From NCBI GenBank assembly GCA_004335635.1, contig QAXH01000327.1:1-20915 (forward strand): a DNA stretch of 20,915 nt. The letters run 5' to 3'. Below are positions 1 to 8,573 of the stretch, in pieces (positions within the stretch are counted from its first letter, which is position 1; each line of letters starts with the position of its first letter). The position numbers were made by a program, and so were the translations under genes. This DNA is from Chloromonas sp. AAM2. Taxonomy: Eukaryota > Chlorophyta > Chlorophyceae > Chlamydomonadales > Chlamydomonadaceae. The notes below the pieces were generated by a model that saw only the letters and a program-made list of their open reading frames with translations, did no database searches and was not told where the DNA came from.

Positions 1-1737
1 TTTTGGTCCCTGAGTTGCGGGACACATCCCTTATGCGCATTGCGCGCATCGACACGGATGTAAGAAGACAACAACAACAACAACAATACGTACCCTCCAT
101 GTCAAAGCTCCTGAAGACCTGCCGCACGTGCTCATCGGGATCCCTCGCTGCGCTCATCAGCACCTGCCATGGCACAAGCAAGAGTACGCTCCTTGTCACT
201 GACACTGCATGTCAACGGCGCAACTATGTGCACAAATATCCTTGTGCAAACATACATACTGATAGTGAGGTGCTCTCTGTGTATCAGCCATGTGCCACTT
301 GCACATGCCCCAATAGAGCATGCTGCAAGCATGTCTGTTATGGATGCAGGCGGGACACGACGTCCATGCTGCATGTTGATCATCAGTCAAGCATGGGCGA
401 CACATGCTCGTGCACCATACCGGCTACTGCAACAATGGAGGCCGCCAGTTGTCTGCATTGTGGCGCTGCCTTGCTTCACTGGCTGGTACCATACAGCACA
501 CAGAACCACGCATCTTGCTTTTAGGAAAGGAGTTTGCCAGTTCTGGGACAATTCCTGGGGCTGCATTTGATGGGGCTGTGCTGACTCAGCTTCTGGGCAG
601 CTTGCCGAAAAAACCTTCCGTCCGGATATGTCAGCCAGTCTCAAATGATGGTTGAACACAAGGACAGGCAAAGATTTGTGTTGGATACCCTTTCAGCTTT
701 CGCACTTTGTTTTGATGCAGACACACTTGATTTAAATTGCCACTAGAAATGCATTAAAGAATAAGGACACTGTTGACTCTTGCAGGTGACAAGATATCTT
801 AAGAATCTGATAGTGTGTTAATTATGTCAACGTGTTCAAAATGTGCGTGTGAATTGTAAGTTTCCATGCTTTTCTGCTGAACTTGTGTGTGGTACAGGAT
901 GCTGCCTGACAGCTTGCCCCGTGCAAACACTCACCTCTACCGAACACACAGGGCTAGCATCCTAGAGCATTCTTGCTAACGCCGCTGCAGCACCTCCTCG
1001 ACAGCTGAGGTATCAAAGGCAGAGCTAGACCTTGTTGCCTGACTGGCCACTGTTCACCAGCCCCATGTTCACCTCACCTGCATGCTGTCGATGAAGTGCT
1101 GCCATGTTGTGGGCATGGCGCTATTGTCACATGCTGCCAAGACATTGCTGTGACCGCCGGAGTCCTGGCCCCTTGACATGAGCAAGTTTACCTGCAATTT
1201 TGCTGTGCACAGTACAGCATGCAGCGTGTCTTGGGCTTAGCGGAAGCCCATGGAACGCGTGCTTTGCAGCCCGTCAAAGCTTGCAGGCGGGCCTAGGCTA
1301 CAGTGTTGAGACTACAGTGGACATGAACGTTGTCCCATGAAGTGGGGTTCACTCGCTGTATTCAGAGCGCATGACAGTGTGTCATGATGTGGATTGTCAT
1401 AATTCAGGCCGCTCTCACGCGTCTGTCGCCATGGGTATTGTATGCCATGTGGGCATGTGTGTGTACACCACGTGTACGTGTAAGGCGGCATGAGGCTGCC
1501 AAGGGGATGAAAGTGCTGGCAAGGCTGGTGCTCTGGCCTGTCACTGACTCATGTTGTGGACTTACAAGGCTTGGTGCCCATGAGCGCCGCGTACGCACAC
1601 TTCAGCTGATGACGGTCCAACCGCTGTCCGGCGTCGCCATCCTCTGCACGCACTCTCTCGATCACCGATAGAATGACTGATCGCAACTGCTGCTCGTGAT
1701 GTTGCTGCCTCTCAGCCCTTGCCCGATCAGAAGCCAT
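1..1737 (-). CDS. EFCAB11-like EF-hand domain protein (partial, runs off left edge)
   Basis: Exons on the minus strand: 1566-1737, 1078-1202, 94-163 and possibly 1-9, continuing outside the window. Phases join cleanly (1, 0, 1), with donors GTAAGT, GTGAGG and GTACGT. The start ATG at 1737 opens the longest frame and has G at +4. Recognisable pieces are LDRHQLKCAYAALMGTKPSK (residues ~40-59, created across the first splice), WQHFIDSMQ (~91-99) and DEHVRQVFRSFDMEG at the third exon's end. This order (helix, conserved G-x-KPSK, F-x-x-x-M, VRQVFR-x-FD) matches EFCAB11, a small EF-hand protein of unsettled function found in flagellates and animals. The first EF loop (around AEDGDAGQRLDRHQ) is degenerate: it has two Asp but lacks the central Gly and the final Glu, so calcium binding there is doubtful. 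The remaining EF-hands would lie off the edge. The 914-bp second intron carries a copy of the dispersed 25-bp motif. Family call is from memory of conserved motifs only. Confidence 0.68.
69..86 (+). repeat. (CAA)6 microsatellite
   Basis: Six CAA units (TTG on the gene strand) lie in the intron just downstream of the third exon of the EFCAB11-like gene, directly after its GTACGT donor. A plus-strand reading as polyglutamine is a shadow. Confidence 0.85.
530..557 (+). repeat. Dispersed 25-bp motif, copy 1
   Basis: Contains GTTTGCCAGTTCTGGGACA followed by ATTCCTG, preceded by a purine-rich stretch. It sits in the second intron of the EFCAB11-like gene. The same motif occurs at 8146-8170, inverted at 8435-8464, and slightly diverged at 14297-14325. 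Confidence 0.85.
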
Positions 1738-1995
1738 CGCACAGACAGGCAGTGACAGCTGTGAAAATGGGACTACATTTTACATCGTCTCGCGCCCTCT
1801 GCACCGGGTGAGCTGCAACAAACTCAGTATGTAAGCTCAGGGCAGTGGGCCTGGATCAGATTCTGGTCGTCAACAGGGTTTGGGGTTTGGCACGTGCCTG
1901 AGAGCCTGAGCCCTCAAATCACTGCATGTGATGGAATGGTTTCTGCGTCTGCCTGCATGACATTTTCTCGAGTACTGCAACTACTACCAATAGCG

Positions 1996-2036
1996 CATGC
2001 CAGTTTACGAAGAGGTCATGCCAGTTTACACGAGGT
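1996..2036 (-). repeat. Imperfect tandem duplication (~20 bp unit)
   Basis: Two adjacent units, 1996-2016 and 2017-2036, both begin CATGCCAGTTTAC and end GAGGT. They differ by small indels. The region lies about 400 bp downstream of the DLST stop codon. Confidence 0.8.
2026..2030 (-). terminator. Candidate polyadenylation signal TGTAA for DLST
   Basis: TGTAA on the minus strand lies about 400 nt after the DLST stop. TGTAA is the known polyadenylation signal of Chlamydomonas and relatives, and 3' UTRs of this length are normal there. The pentamer is short and could be chance. It exists only in the second unit of the tandem duplication; the first unit reads CGTAA. Confidence 0.35.
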
Positions 2037-2430
2037 AGAAAAAGAATCTCAAGCGAGCCTTTGCACACCACACACATACCTACAACATGACCTGGTACAT
2101 GCACAACACACATACGTGGGCATCAAGCACGCACACACAACCGCAAAACACCCTGGCAGTCCACATCAGACGCTTGCGGTCCGAACATGGTGCACTCCAA
2201 ACAACACTGCGATCGCAGCTGAGGACACGAGTTCGTGCCTTGCAGCATGAGCAACCAGACGTTGGCGACTTCTGTTGACATCTTGAACAAAAGCATCCAA
2301 GCAGGCGTTCAATTGATATGGCGCACACAGTCCACTACGCCACTAAGAAACACTGGCAGCCCTTTCTCTCGTGTTCCTGCTGCACCAGGCGCCTATATGC
2401 CCGGGGCACACGTGTCCAAGGAAGAACATT

Positions 2431-5400
2431 CTAGCAATCAATGAGCATGCGGCGGGGATCTTCAATCACTTCTTTTACTCGCTTGAGGAAGGTCACTGCC
2501 TGCACACGTAACAGAGCAGACGTATTGGTCATAGTATTGGTCAGACGGCCCATCGTGGCAAGAGCATTCCATGCTGACGATGAGGCTTCATATCCAGGCT
2601 GCCGGCCAACATGCATGTTTCGCAGCAACATCACAGGACAGGTTGCATCTTACAGTCATCCCGCCTTGCTTGTAAACCCCGCAATCATTGCGACTACACT
2701 AGTCATGGGCAATCCAATTCTCTCTCGTGCATGCAAATGCCCTTATTGTATGCGGTGCAATCGCTTCACCTGTTGGACAATTGCTTCACTTGCCAAGGCA
2801 CCAGTAATCGAGGTGACCGTGCTTTGACTACGCAAACACACGATGTCTTACCTCCCTCCCATCGATAAGTCTGTGGTCGTAGGTGAGGGCAATGTTCATG
2901 ATGGGGCGGGCTTCAATCTTGCCACCACCAACAACGGTCGGGCGCTGAACGATGGCGTGCATGCCCAGAATGGCACTCTGCAACAAGGCGCAGTGTACAT
3001 CATGAACGGCAAGCATTGCGCAGCCATACAAACAAGCCATGAAACTACACATTAAGCCATTGAACGACCATGCCCTGACGCGGTGACGGCAAATCAGTAC
3101 CGAGTCCAGATTATTTGCAACTGAATCGCACTCCGCAACCATCTACATATCAAATCAGCTAACAGTATGGCTTCCAGATTCACCATAACGTTCTCCTATT
3201 GTTGGTTCTCTACTGTGGTGGCAAACCAGTACCAGTGCTGTTCATGTGCATCTAAATCGCAGCCATATCAACTGCATGGGTGCTCTGGTCGTGAACTAGG
3301 CCTCTACCTGAGGGGGGTTGATGATGGGTGTTGACAGCATGGAGCCGTACACGCCGCCGTTACTGATTGTGAATGTGCCGCCTGCCATGTCGTCAATGCT
3401 GATGGTGCCCTCGCGGGCCTTCTTGCCCAGCTCGTTCAGGTTCTGTGCAGCAGGTCAACAGGGAAAACGGCTGGAAAACCCCTACGTTAGCAATGGCAAG
3501 GACGACAGAGCAAGCGTTCCCAGGGACCAGCCTGTGACTGCTGCCCTTGTAGCTCCCGCATACTGCCTCGCATGCCACTGCCGTTCAGCAAGCCAGTCTG
3601 TGCCCTACTATCCACACATATCGAGTGCTTAACATGACAAGCTGGGGGATGTCTCTGGTAGGATCACAAGACTGAGATAGATGAAAACGCAGCCTTACCT
3701 GCTACCTATCATACAGTGTTCCTGCTGCCAGCACACTGTCCACTGCGGCATGTGAGCACTGCCCCACCCTTCACCTTTTCACACTGTGCGAAGCTCAGCT
3801 TGTCTGCGCTCCTGAGCACAGGCACCACCAGGCCCTTGGGCGTGGCCACTGCAATGCTGATGTCGACATAGTCGCGGTACACAATCTCATCACCGTCAAT
3901 CACTGCAAACACACCATCACTTGCCAGGGACAGTTGCCGAACAGCCGAGGCCGGATGGCTAGGCCGCCTGCCCTGGAAATGCAACTCGTGTCAAAATCAA
4001 CCAGTGCGCATCATGTGGTTCTGCACCGCAGCATACAGACCTGTCAGTGAAATGACTGCTCCATGCTTGCTGGCCCCACCCGACGGTGCCTCGGACCCCT
4101 GTGCTCATGCCTTAAACATGAGACCCTCTGACACCAGCCATTGTGCCTGCCAACACCAGGCGTGCCTTCTGTTCGACTTGTGGGACGACACAGATGAAAA
4201 AAGACACTCACTCACTCACTCACCTGCATTGACTGCTGGCACCTCGTTGAGCGCATACGCCGAGGCCTTGATGAACGCGCTCATGAACCCTAGCTTGACG
4301 CCATGCTTGTCCAAGAACATATCCTATGGGGAACCGGAACCGAATGGATGCCATGTGTCAGCAGGCATTCCTAATTACCAGGCACAGTGCAAGGACCAGA
4401 TGGCAGGAAACACAGGCTTGCGTGCCTTGCCATTGACAAGCATGCACATGCGTGAATGTCTTCTTTGCCCAGGTGAAGCCCAGTTCAATGGCATCTTTGC
4501 GCTTCAGAGTCCCTGCTGCATATGCCTGCAAATGTATGACGATTGCCATTGCCTAGGCGAAGACCAGATCACGAAACCTGCTGTGAACCCCTCACCTTGT
4601 ATGTGGTTCTCATCTCCATGAGACTGCTCATGTCCACCTCATTGAAGGTAGACAGCATGGCGTACGTGTTCTGTGAGTGAGTGAGTGAGTGTCGTTTTAG
4701 CAATTCCAACCTCAGGAGATTCCCGCGAGTTTCAAGCGCAATTGCATGCCAGCCATCCAGCCATACCCCCTAACCTTGCATCTGTCTTATCCGACAAGCT
4801 GAACAGAAGATGGCTCAAGCTCCATACACAGCATCATCATACTCGCATTGCAAAGGACTGTCAGTGCAAAGTCCAAACACCCCCGTCATCACCTGCGCGC
4901 CCTTGAGCCGCTCGGCCACACGCATGCGCAACCGGGTCATCTTCACCCGCCTGCAAACAAACACAGCAAACAGCACGCGGCATCGATCATCATGGTGACA
5001 GCGTACACAGACTCCAGAGCAGTTCTATAGTGTCGAAATCGCAAGCTGGCATAAGCCGGGCACTCAAAAGTGTGCAATTCATCCTCCCTCACATTACTAT
5101 CACAGCAATGATGTGTCACAGTATGTGTCGTTAGCTCCACATAACTCGGAATGTAATTGCTGCAACACAGAGATGCGCAGGCGCTGTGCTGGACCAAGAT
5201 ATTGAGTGAGCATGTGCAGCATGTTGTTTTCATTGGCTTGTGTGTGGCTCTCATTCTACTCGGTATTGTGCTAGTTCGTCCTGCCCACAGTACGTTTAGT
5301 GATTTGGCTGACGCTGGTGAGCTACTCCAGCCCACCTACCTCTCGGGCTTCAGTGCCTTGACTGGGGATGCAGCGTCCTGTGGCACATACAAGCAGTGAC

Positions 5401-6998
5401 AAAAGCAAGGATAATGACGCAGGGTAACAGGTTTGTAAGGTTTCCCGTAATACTTTCCTTCTGCGACATTTCGTGATGTGCTCTTGATTGCCACCAAAAC
5501 GAACCGGATGCAAAAACATCAGTCAGTCCAAAGCCCAACTGTGATTGCCATCTGTTCTCACACCACAGATTGCCTATGCGGCCATGCTGCTTCTCGTTGG
5601 CACAGTGATCAATGGCCATAGTCCACACACTCGGCACAAGTATTCACAACTGAACGTTGTTCTGAGCCTGGCCTCACTCTCTGCAGGCAAACCCTACAGC
5701 GCCTGTCCGTTGCTGCATCGGGCGGGTTCTGTGCATACCCTGAGCCTCAAGCTCTGCCTGCCCGTCCACCTGATCATCTATCTACATCACTAGCTTCATA
5801 TAAGGCTACTTTCTGGCTTAGTCTCCTATCATATGCTTGACTCACAGCTGCAGGCGAAGGTTTGCCAGACATAGTCTTGGGAGGCGAAGGTGCAGCTGGT
5901 TGTGATGGTGATGGCGGTGGGGGAGGCGGTGGCGGTGGCGGCGGTGGTTTGGATGCCGCAGCTGGTGCTTGTGCTGCCTTAGGTTCAGGAGCCTTGGGAG
6001 GTTCAGGGGCAGCTTCCTCCCCCTCCTCTCCTAACTCCACAGTGCATACCATCTTGCCCGTTTGCACTATGTCTTGCTCCTTGATGTGGATTTGTGAAAT
6101 CTTTCCCCCTTGTTTGCTGGTGTACTTGACATCAATGGTGACCTTGTCTGTTTCAATCTGGGCAATGACGTCGTCCTCCTTAACCGCATCACCTGCGATC
6201 ACCACGCTTTTAAATGTGTGTGCAGTTGCATACATGGTAGTGGGCAAGTCAAAAACACAAACAAACAAGCGAGTGCGCTGCCCCATGTGCCAGTTGTCTT
6301 GCACTGCCCCATGTGCACGCAAGTCCGTGCAATGCTCTACTTTGCATGTGGGTTTGACGTGCATGCATAGGCACTACATACCTGGTTTCTTCAACACGGC
6401 AGCAATCATGCCCTCGGACACGGATTCTCCCATTGAGGGAACCTTGACGTCCAAGGACTCCCAAAGGGCTGCCCCTGAGCGAAATTGGCGGGCAGTCTGC
6501 ACTGCCCAGCACCCTGTGGCCGGCAGCGCGCTGTGCCTGCTTGGGAAGAGCAAAGAAGGTTGCAGGGTTGGTATCAAGGTGCAAATGCTGATACGGCATC
6601 ACACCACAAAGCACTGAAACTCACCTCAGTAAGGAGATGGGAGGCATCATGGTCGCTGTACTGAAACCTGCAAATGGTGTTGACGCGCGCATGCAACACA
6701 GCATTGTGATTGCCCGAAGTCACAGCGGCATGTCCGACCATGTATGAGTATGAGCTCGGGCATGCGCGCACCCGCTACAGCTGACCAACTGGCTGGAGCA
6801 ACAGCAACTCCGTCAAGCGTCGCCTGCGCATCATACACGGCAAACGTCGCTGCCTGTCAGATTCGCCGCAGTGCTGTGAAGGTGATCGGAATTGATACAA
6901 GACCTGCTGCAGCTTCTTTCCATCGATTAGTATACCTTGGCGGCCAGACATTGCAAGCCAGATTTCAACTGGCCTGCTCTGCGCAGTGCGCGCAACAT
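2431..6998 (-). CDS. DLST: Dihydrolipoamide succinyltransferase, E2 of 2-oxoglutarate dehydrogenase (mitochondrial)
   Basis: This enzyme transfers the succinyl group from the lipoyl arm to CoA in the TCA-cycle 2-oxoglutarate dehydrogenase complex. Secure exons (minus strand): 6625-6667, 6382-6536, 5846-6192, 5340-5377, 4893-4950, 4596-4670, 4224-4323, 3775-3902, 3308-3442, 2852-2977, 2431-2499. All have GT-AG borders and matching phases. A first exon 6936-6998 encodes an Arg-rich presequence-like start ([14 protein letters not shown]), and a bridging exon such as 6786-6873 may follow. Domain order: lipoyl domain ([13 protein letters not shown] to the ETDKVTI lipoyl-lysine site), an Ala/Pro linker with about 12 consecutive prolines, then the catalytic core ([76 protein letters not shown]). 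The active-site motif [10 protein letters not shown] holds the catalytic His and Asp. It ends [23 protein letters not shown], the usual E2o C-terminus. No peripheral subunit-binding domain is evident, as in other eukaryotic E2o. Length is about 440-475 residues, normal for the family. Confidence 0.93.
4203..4223 (-). repeat. Inverted tetranucleotide repeat arm at DLST donor site, (GTGA)n on the gene strand
   Basis: On the gene strand the intron after exon 4224-4323 starts with about five GTGA units, so the GTGAGT donor is the first part of the repeat. The 21-bp arm is the exact reverse complement of 4673-4693. Confidence 0.9.
4460..4525 (-). other. In-phase open segment in DLST intron resembling a core-exon piece
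   Basis: On the minus strand, after an acceptor-like TTTGCAG, a phase-0 open frame reads [17 protein letters not shown]. The neighbouring true exon (4224-4323) encodes [17 protein letters not shown]. The two share a K/R-x-x-(I/V)-x-LGF pattern. A direct splice from 4596 to 4323 already gives the family-standard sequence, so this segment is probably intronic. It could be a decayed exon duplicate or chance. Confidence 0.25.
4673..4693 (-). repeat. Inverted tetranucleotide repeat arm at DLST acceptor site, (CACT)n on the gene strand
   Basis: On the gene strand the intron before exon 4596-4670 ends in about five CACT units followed directly by AG, so the repeat stands where the polypyrimidine tract should be. 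It is the perfect 21-bp reverse complement of 4203-4223. Confidence 0.9.
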
Positions 6999-7890
6999 TG
7001 TGCTTGATCCTGACCCAAGCTGACTCCTACTAAGGGTTCCGCAAGAAAGGGTTCCTGAGAATAACGAGCAATCGGTCCTCAACCAGGCGCAATGCGTTGG
7101 ACCGACTTATCGATGCCAGATGTTGCTGTCGCAGGCACAGCTTGATTGGAACGCCCACGAAAACTAAAACCGTGCACGTTTGCCGAAAGCAGGCGCTTCA
7201 GAAGCCAATTCACGCCCGATTTGATTAATAATCCATTTCCGTGGTTTGACTATCCGATGCAATGGTTGAGTTGTTCTTAATGTACGAACAGTTGCTCATC
7301 TCATGCTGGCAGGCTCAGGCGTGCCAAATGGCTGATCTGACAACGCAAGATGTACATGCATGCCCTTTCCACAGATAACTGTGCATCTTGTGTAAACGAC
7401 TCAGCGTGAACAGCCGCCATGCATGCTGTTTGGGCTTTCACGAAACAGCACTGTCAATCAGACTTGACGGCCTCGTGATGCAAGCGCAAAGCTTACATGG
7501 TTCATCATCCAAATCAGTACAGGTAGGTGTCAGGCTAGTCCTGTTGCCACAGAATTCTGCCTGAGGATGGTCAGCCGTCTCGCAGCAGGGCAGAACTGTT
7601 GGTCAGGCACTTTGAATGTGGAGGTACCTCTGCTAATGGGTTGTCAGCGTGTCATGGCCACGGAATGAAGTAATCACACGAACGCAGCAGGTGGTTGAGG
7701 CGCAAGTCCTGTCAGTCAGTCACTTGTGCGCACAGCACACTGCCTGTTGCAGGGCTCAGCATCATGGTCAATACCATGCCTTGGAAAGTCCATATGACCA
7801 CACTAATCTGATTTTATAGATTTAGCCATGCAACAAGCCGGAGATACTGGGGTGATGCAACGATATCTGCATAGAAATACAAGTCCAAAG

Positions 7891-7916
7891 GTAACAAAGC
7901 AGTATGACTTTGTTAC
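7891..7916. repeat. Perfect 9-bp inverted repeat (hairpin)
   Basis: GTAACAAAG (7891-7899) and CTTTGTTAC (7908-7916) are exact reverse complements separated by 8 nt. It lies in the unassigned open stretch 3' of SABC. There is no T-run directly after it and the genome is eukaryotic, so a bacterial-type terminator is not implied. Confidence 0.7.
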
Positions 7917-8145
7917 TAACTGGAACACCTGTGCCAACAAGAAGTGTCGCAGTTCCAGGGGTTCAAAAAGTATCAACCCGGAATACTTCGGCCGGATCAT
8001 TGCCGACCAGCCAGCCTCACAGCTAGCAAAACAAGACATTCCACCTGCTCAAGCAATTCACAGATCACGTGCACAAAGGAAACACGGACTTGAACCATGG
8101 TTTCTGAAGGGCTGTAATCCGAATTCAGCACAGGTATTGCACAAG

Positions 8146-8170
8146 AAGTTTGCCAGTTCTGGGACAATTC
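8146..8170 (+). repeat. Dispersed 25-bp motif, copy 2 (left arm of inverted pair)
   Basis: AAGTTTGCCAGTTCTGGGAC followed by AATTC, preceded by an A-rich tract. It faces copy 3 at 8435-8464 in inverted orientation, enclosing about 265 bp. Confidence 0.85.
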
Positions 8171-8434
8171 TGGGACTCCCAGTTCTGGAGCAGTTGATGT
8201 GCGACTCCTCGTGTGTTTTGCCACCGACCAATGGCGTTGCGTCTTCCTTTGAGTTCCCGCCTCGGCTTCGGTCTGTTTGGTTGTTTGGTTGACCCTGAAT
8301 ACTTGATGATCTTACTGTATGAGTCCGCCTTAGGACCTGCGCCACCCAAACCCGCACCAAGTCCAAGGCTTGACTGAGGCCGCAAACCGCAACTACAACA
8401 CACATCACCAACACCGGTTCCAGTGGTATTCACA

Positions 8435-8464
8435 GGAATTGTCCCAGAACTGGCAAACTTTTTT
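8435..8464 (-). repeat. Dispersed 25-bp motif, copy 3 (right arm of inverted pair)
   Basis: Reverse complement of copy 2 over about 24 bp, next to a run of ten T (8459-8468), which is an A-run upstream of the motif on its own strand. With copy 2 it could form terminal inverted repeats of a ~315-bp MITE-like unit. I could not find a target-site duplication around the pair. Confidence 0.85.
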
Positions 8465-8573
8465 TTTTGGGTGGTGTAGGGGCAGACAATGGTATCGGTG
8501 CTGGAAAGGTATGTAGCCTACTACTGCTGAGCAGGCTAGGGATTGAGCGACAGGAAGTCGATCGACACGCGGC

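Larger units (their letters stand above)
1738..2430. other. Intergenic region between DLST 3' end and EFCAB11-like 5' end
   Basis: About 690 bp lie between two genes transcribed in the same (minus) direction, so it should hold the 3' UTR of DLST and the promoter of the EFCAB11-like gene. I see a short imperfect tandem duplication (1996-2036) and a TGTAA pentamer on the minus strand within it. No convincing coding sequence or TATA box was recognised. Open frames here lack coding character and have no splice-compatible partners. Confidence 0.6.
6999..8573. other. Intergenic region between SABC 3' end and DLST 5' end
   Basis: About 1.6 kb without a recognised gene. It should contain the DLST promoter (right of 6998) and the SABC 3' UTR (left of 8574). 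Visible structure: a direct repeat AAGGGTTCC at 7032-7040 and 7047-7055; a 9-bp hairpin at 7891-7916; and an inverted pair of the dispersed motif (8146-8170 and 8435-8464) with a T-run at 8459-8468. A plus-strand open stretch, 7828 to about 8145, has no recognisable domain and lower GC than the genes; I cannot assign it. Confidence 0.55.

Noticed and set aside
3..60. Plus-strand exon-like piece LVPELRDTSLMRIARIDTD followed by GTAAGA
   Set aside because: It is antisense to the EFCAB11-like gene, whose exons in the window fit by phase and conservation; no plus-strand partner exon was found.
976..1038. Minus-strand candidate last exon (AFDTSAVEEVLQRR-stop) of the EFCAB11-like gene
   Set aside because: It would require a 39-nt intron, and the exon at 94-163 continues the family sequence (VRQVFRSFD) in correct phase.
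1384..1671. Plus-strand open frame with hydrophobic start
   Set aside because: Antisense to the first exon of the EFCAB11-like gene; no family resemblance.
5862..6617. 251-residue plus-strand open frame with long Gly run
   Set aside because: It is the antisense shadow of the DLST lipoyl and polyproline-linker exons.
7891..7916. Intrinsic transcription terminator
   Set aside because: The hairpin has no adjacent T-run, and the surrounding genes are eukaryotic with spliceosomal introns.
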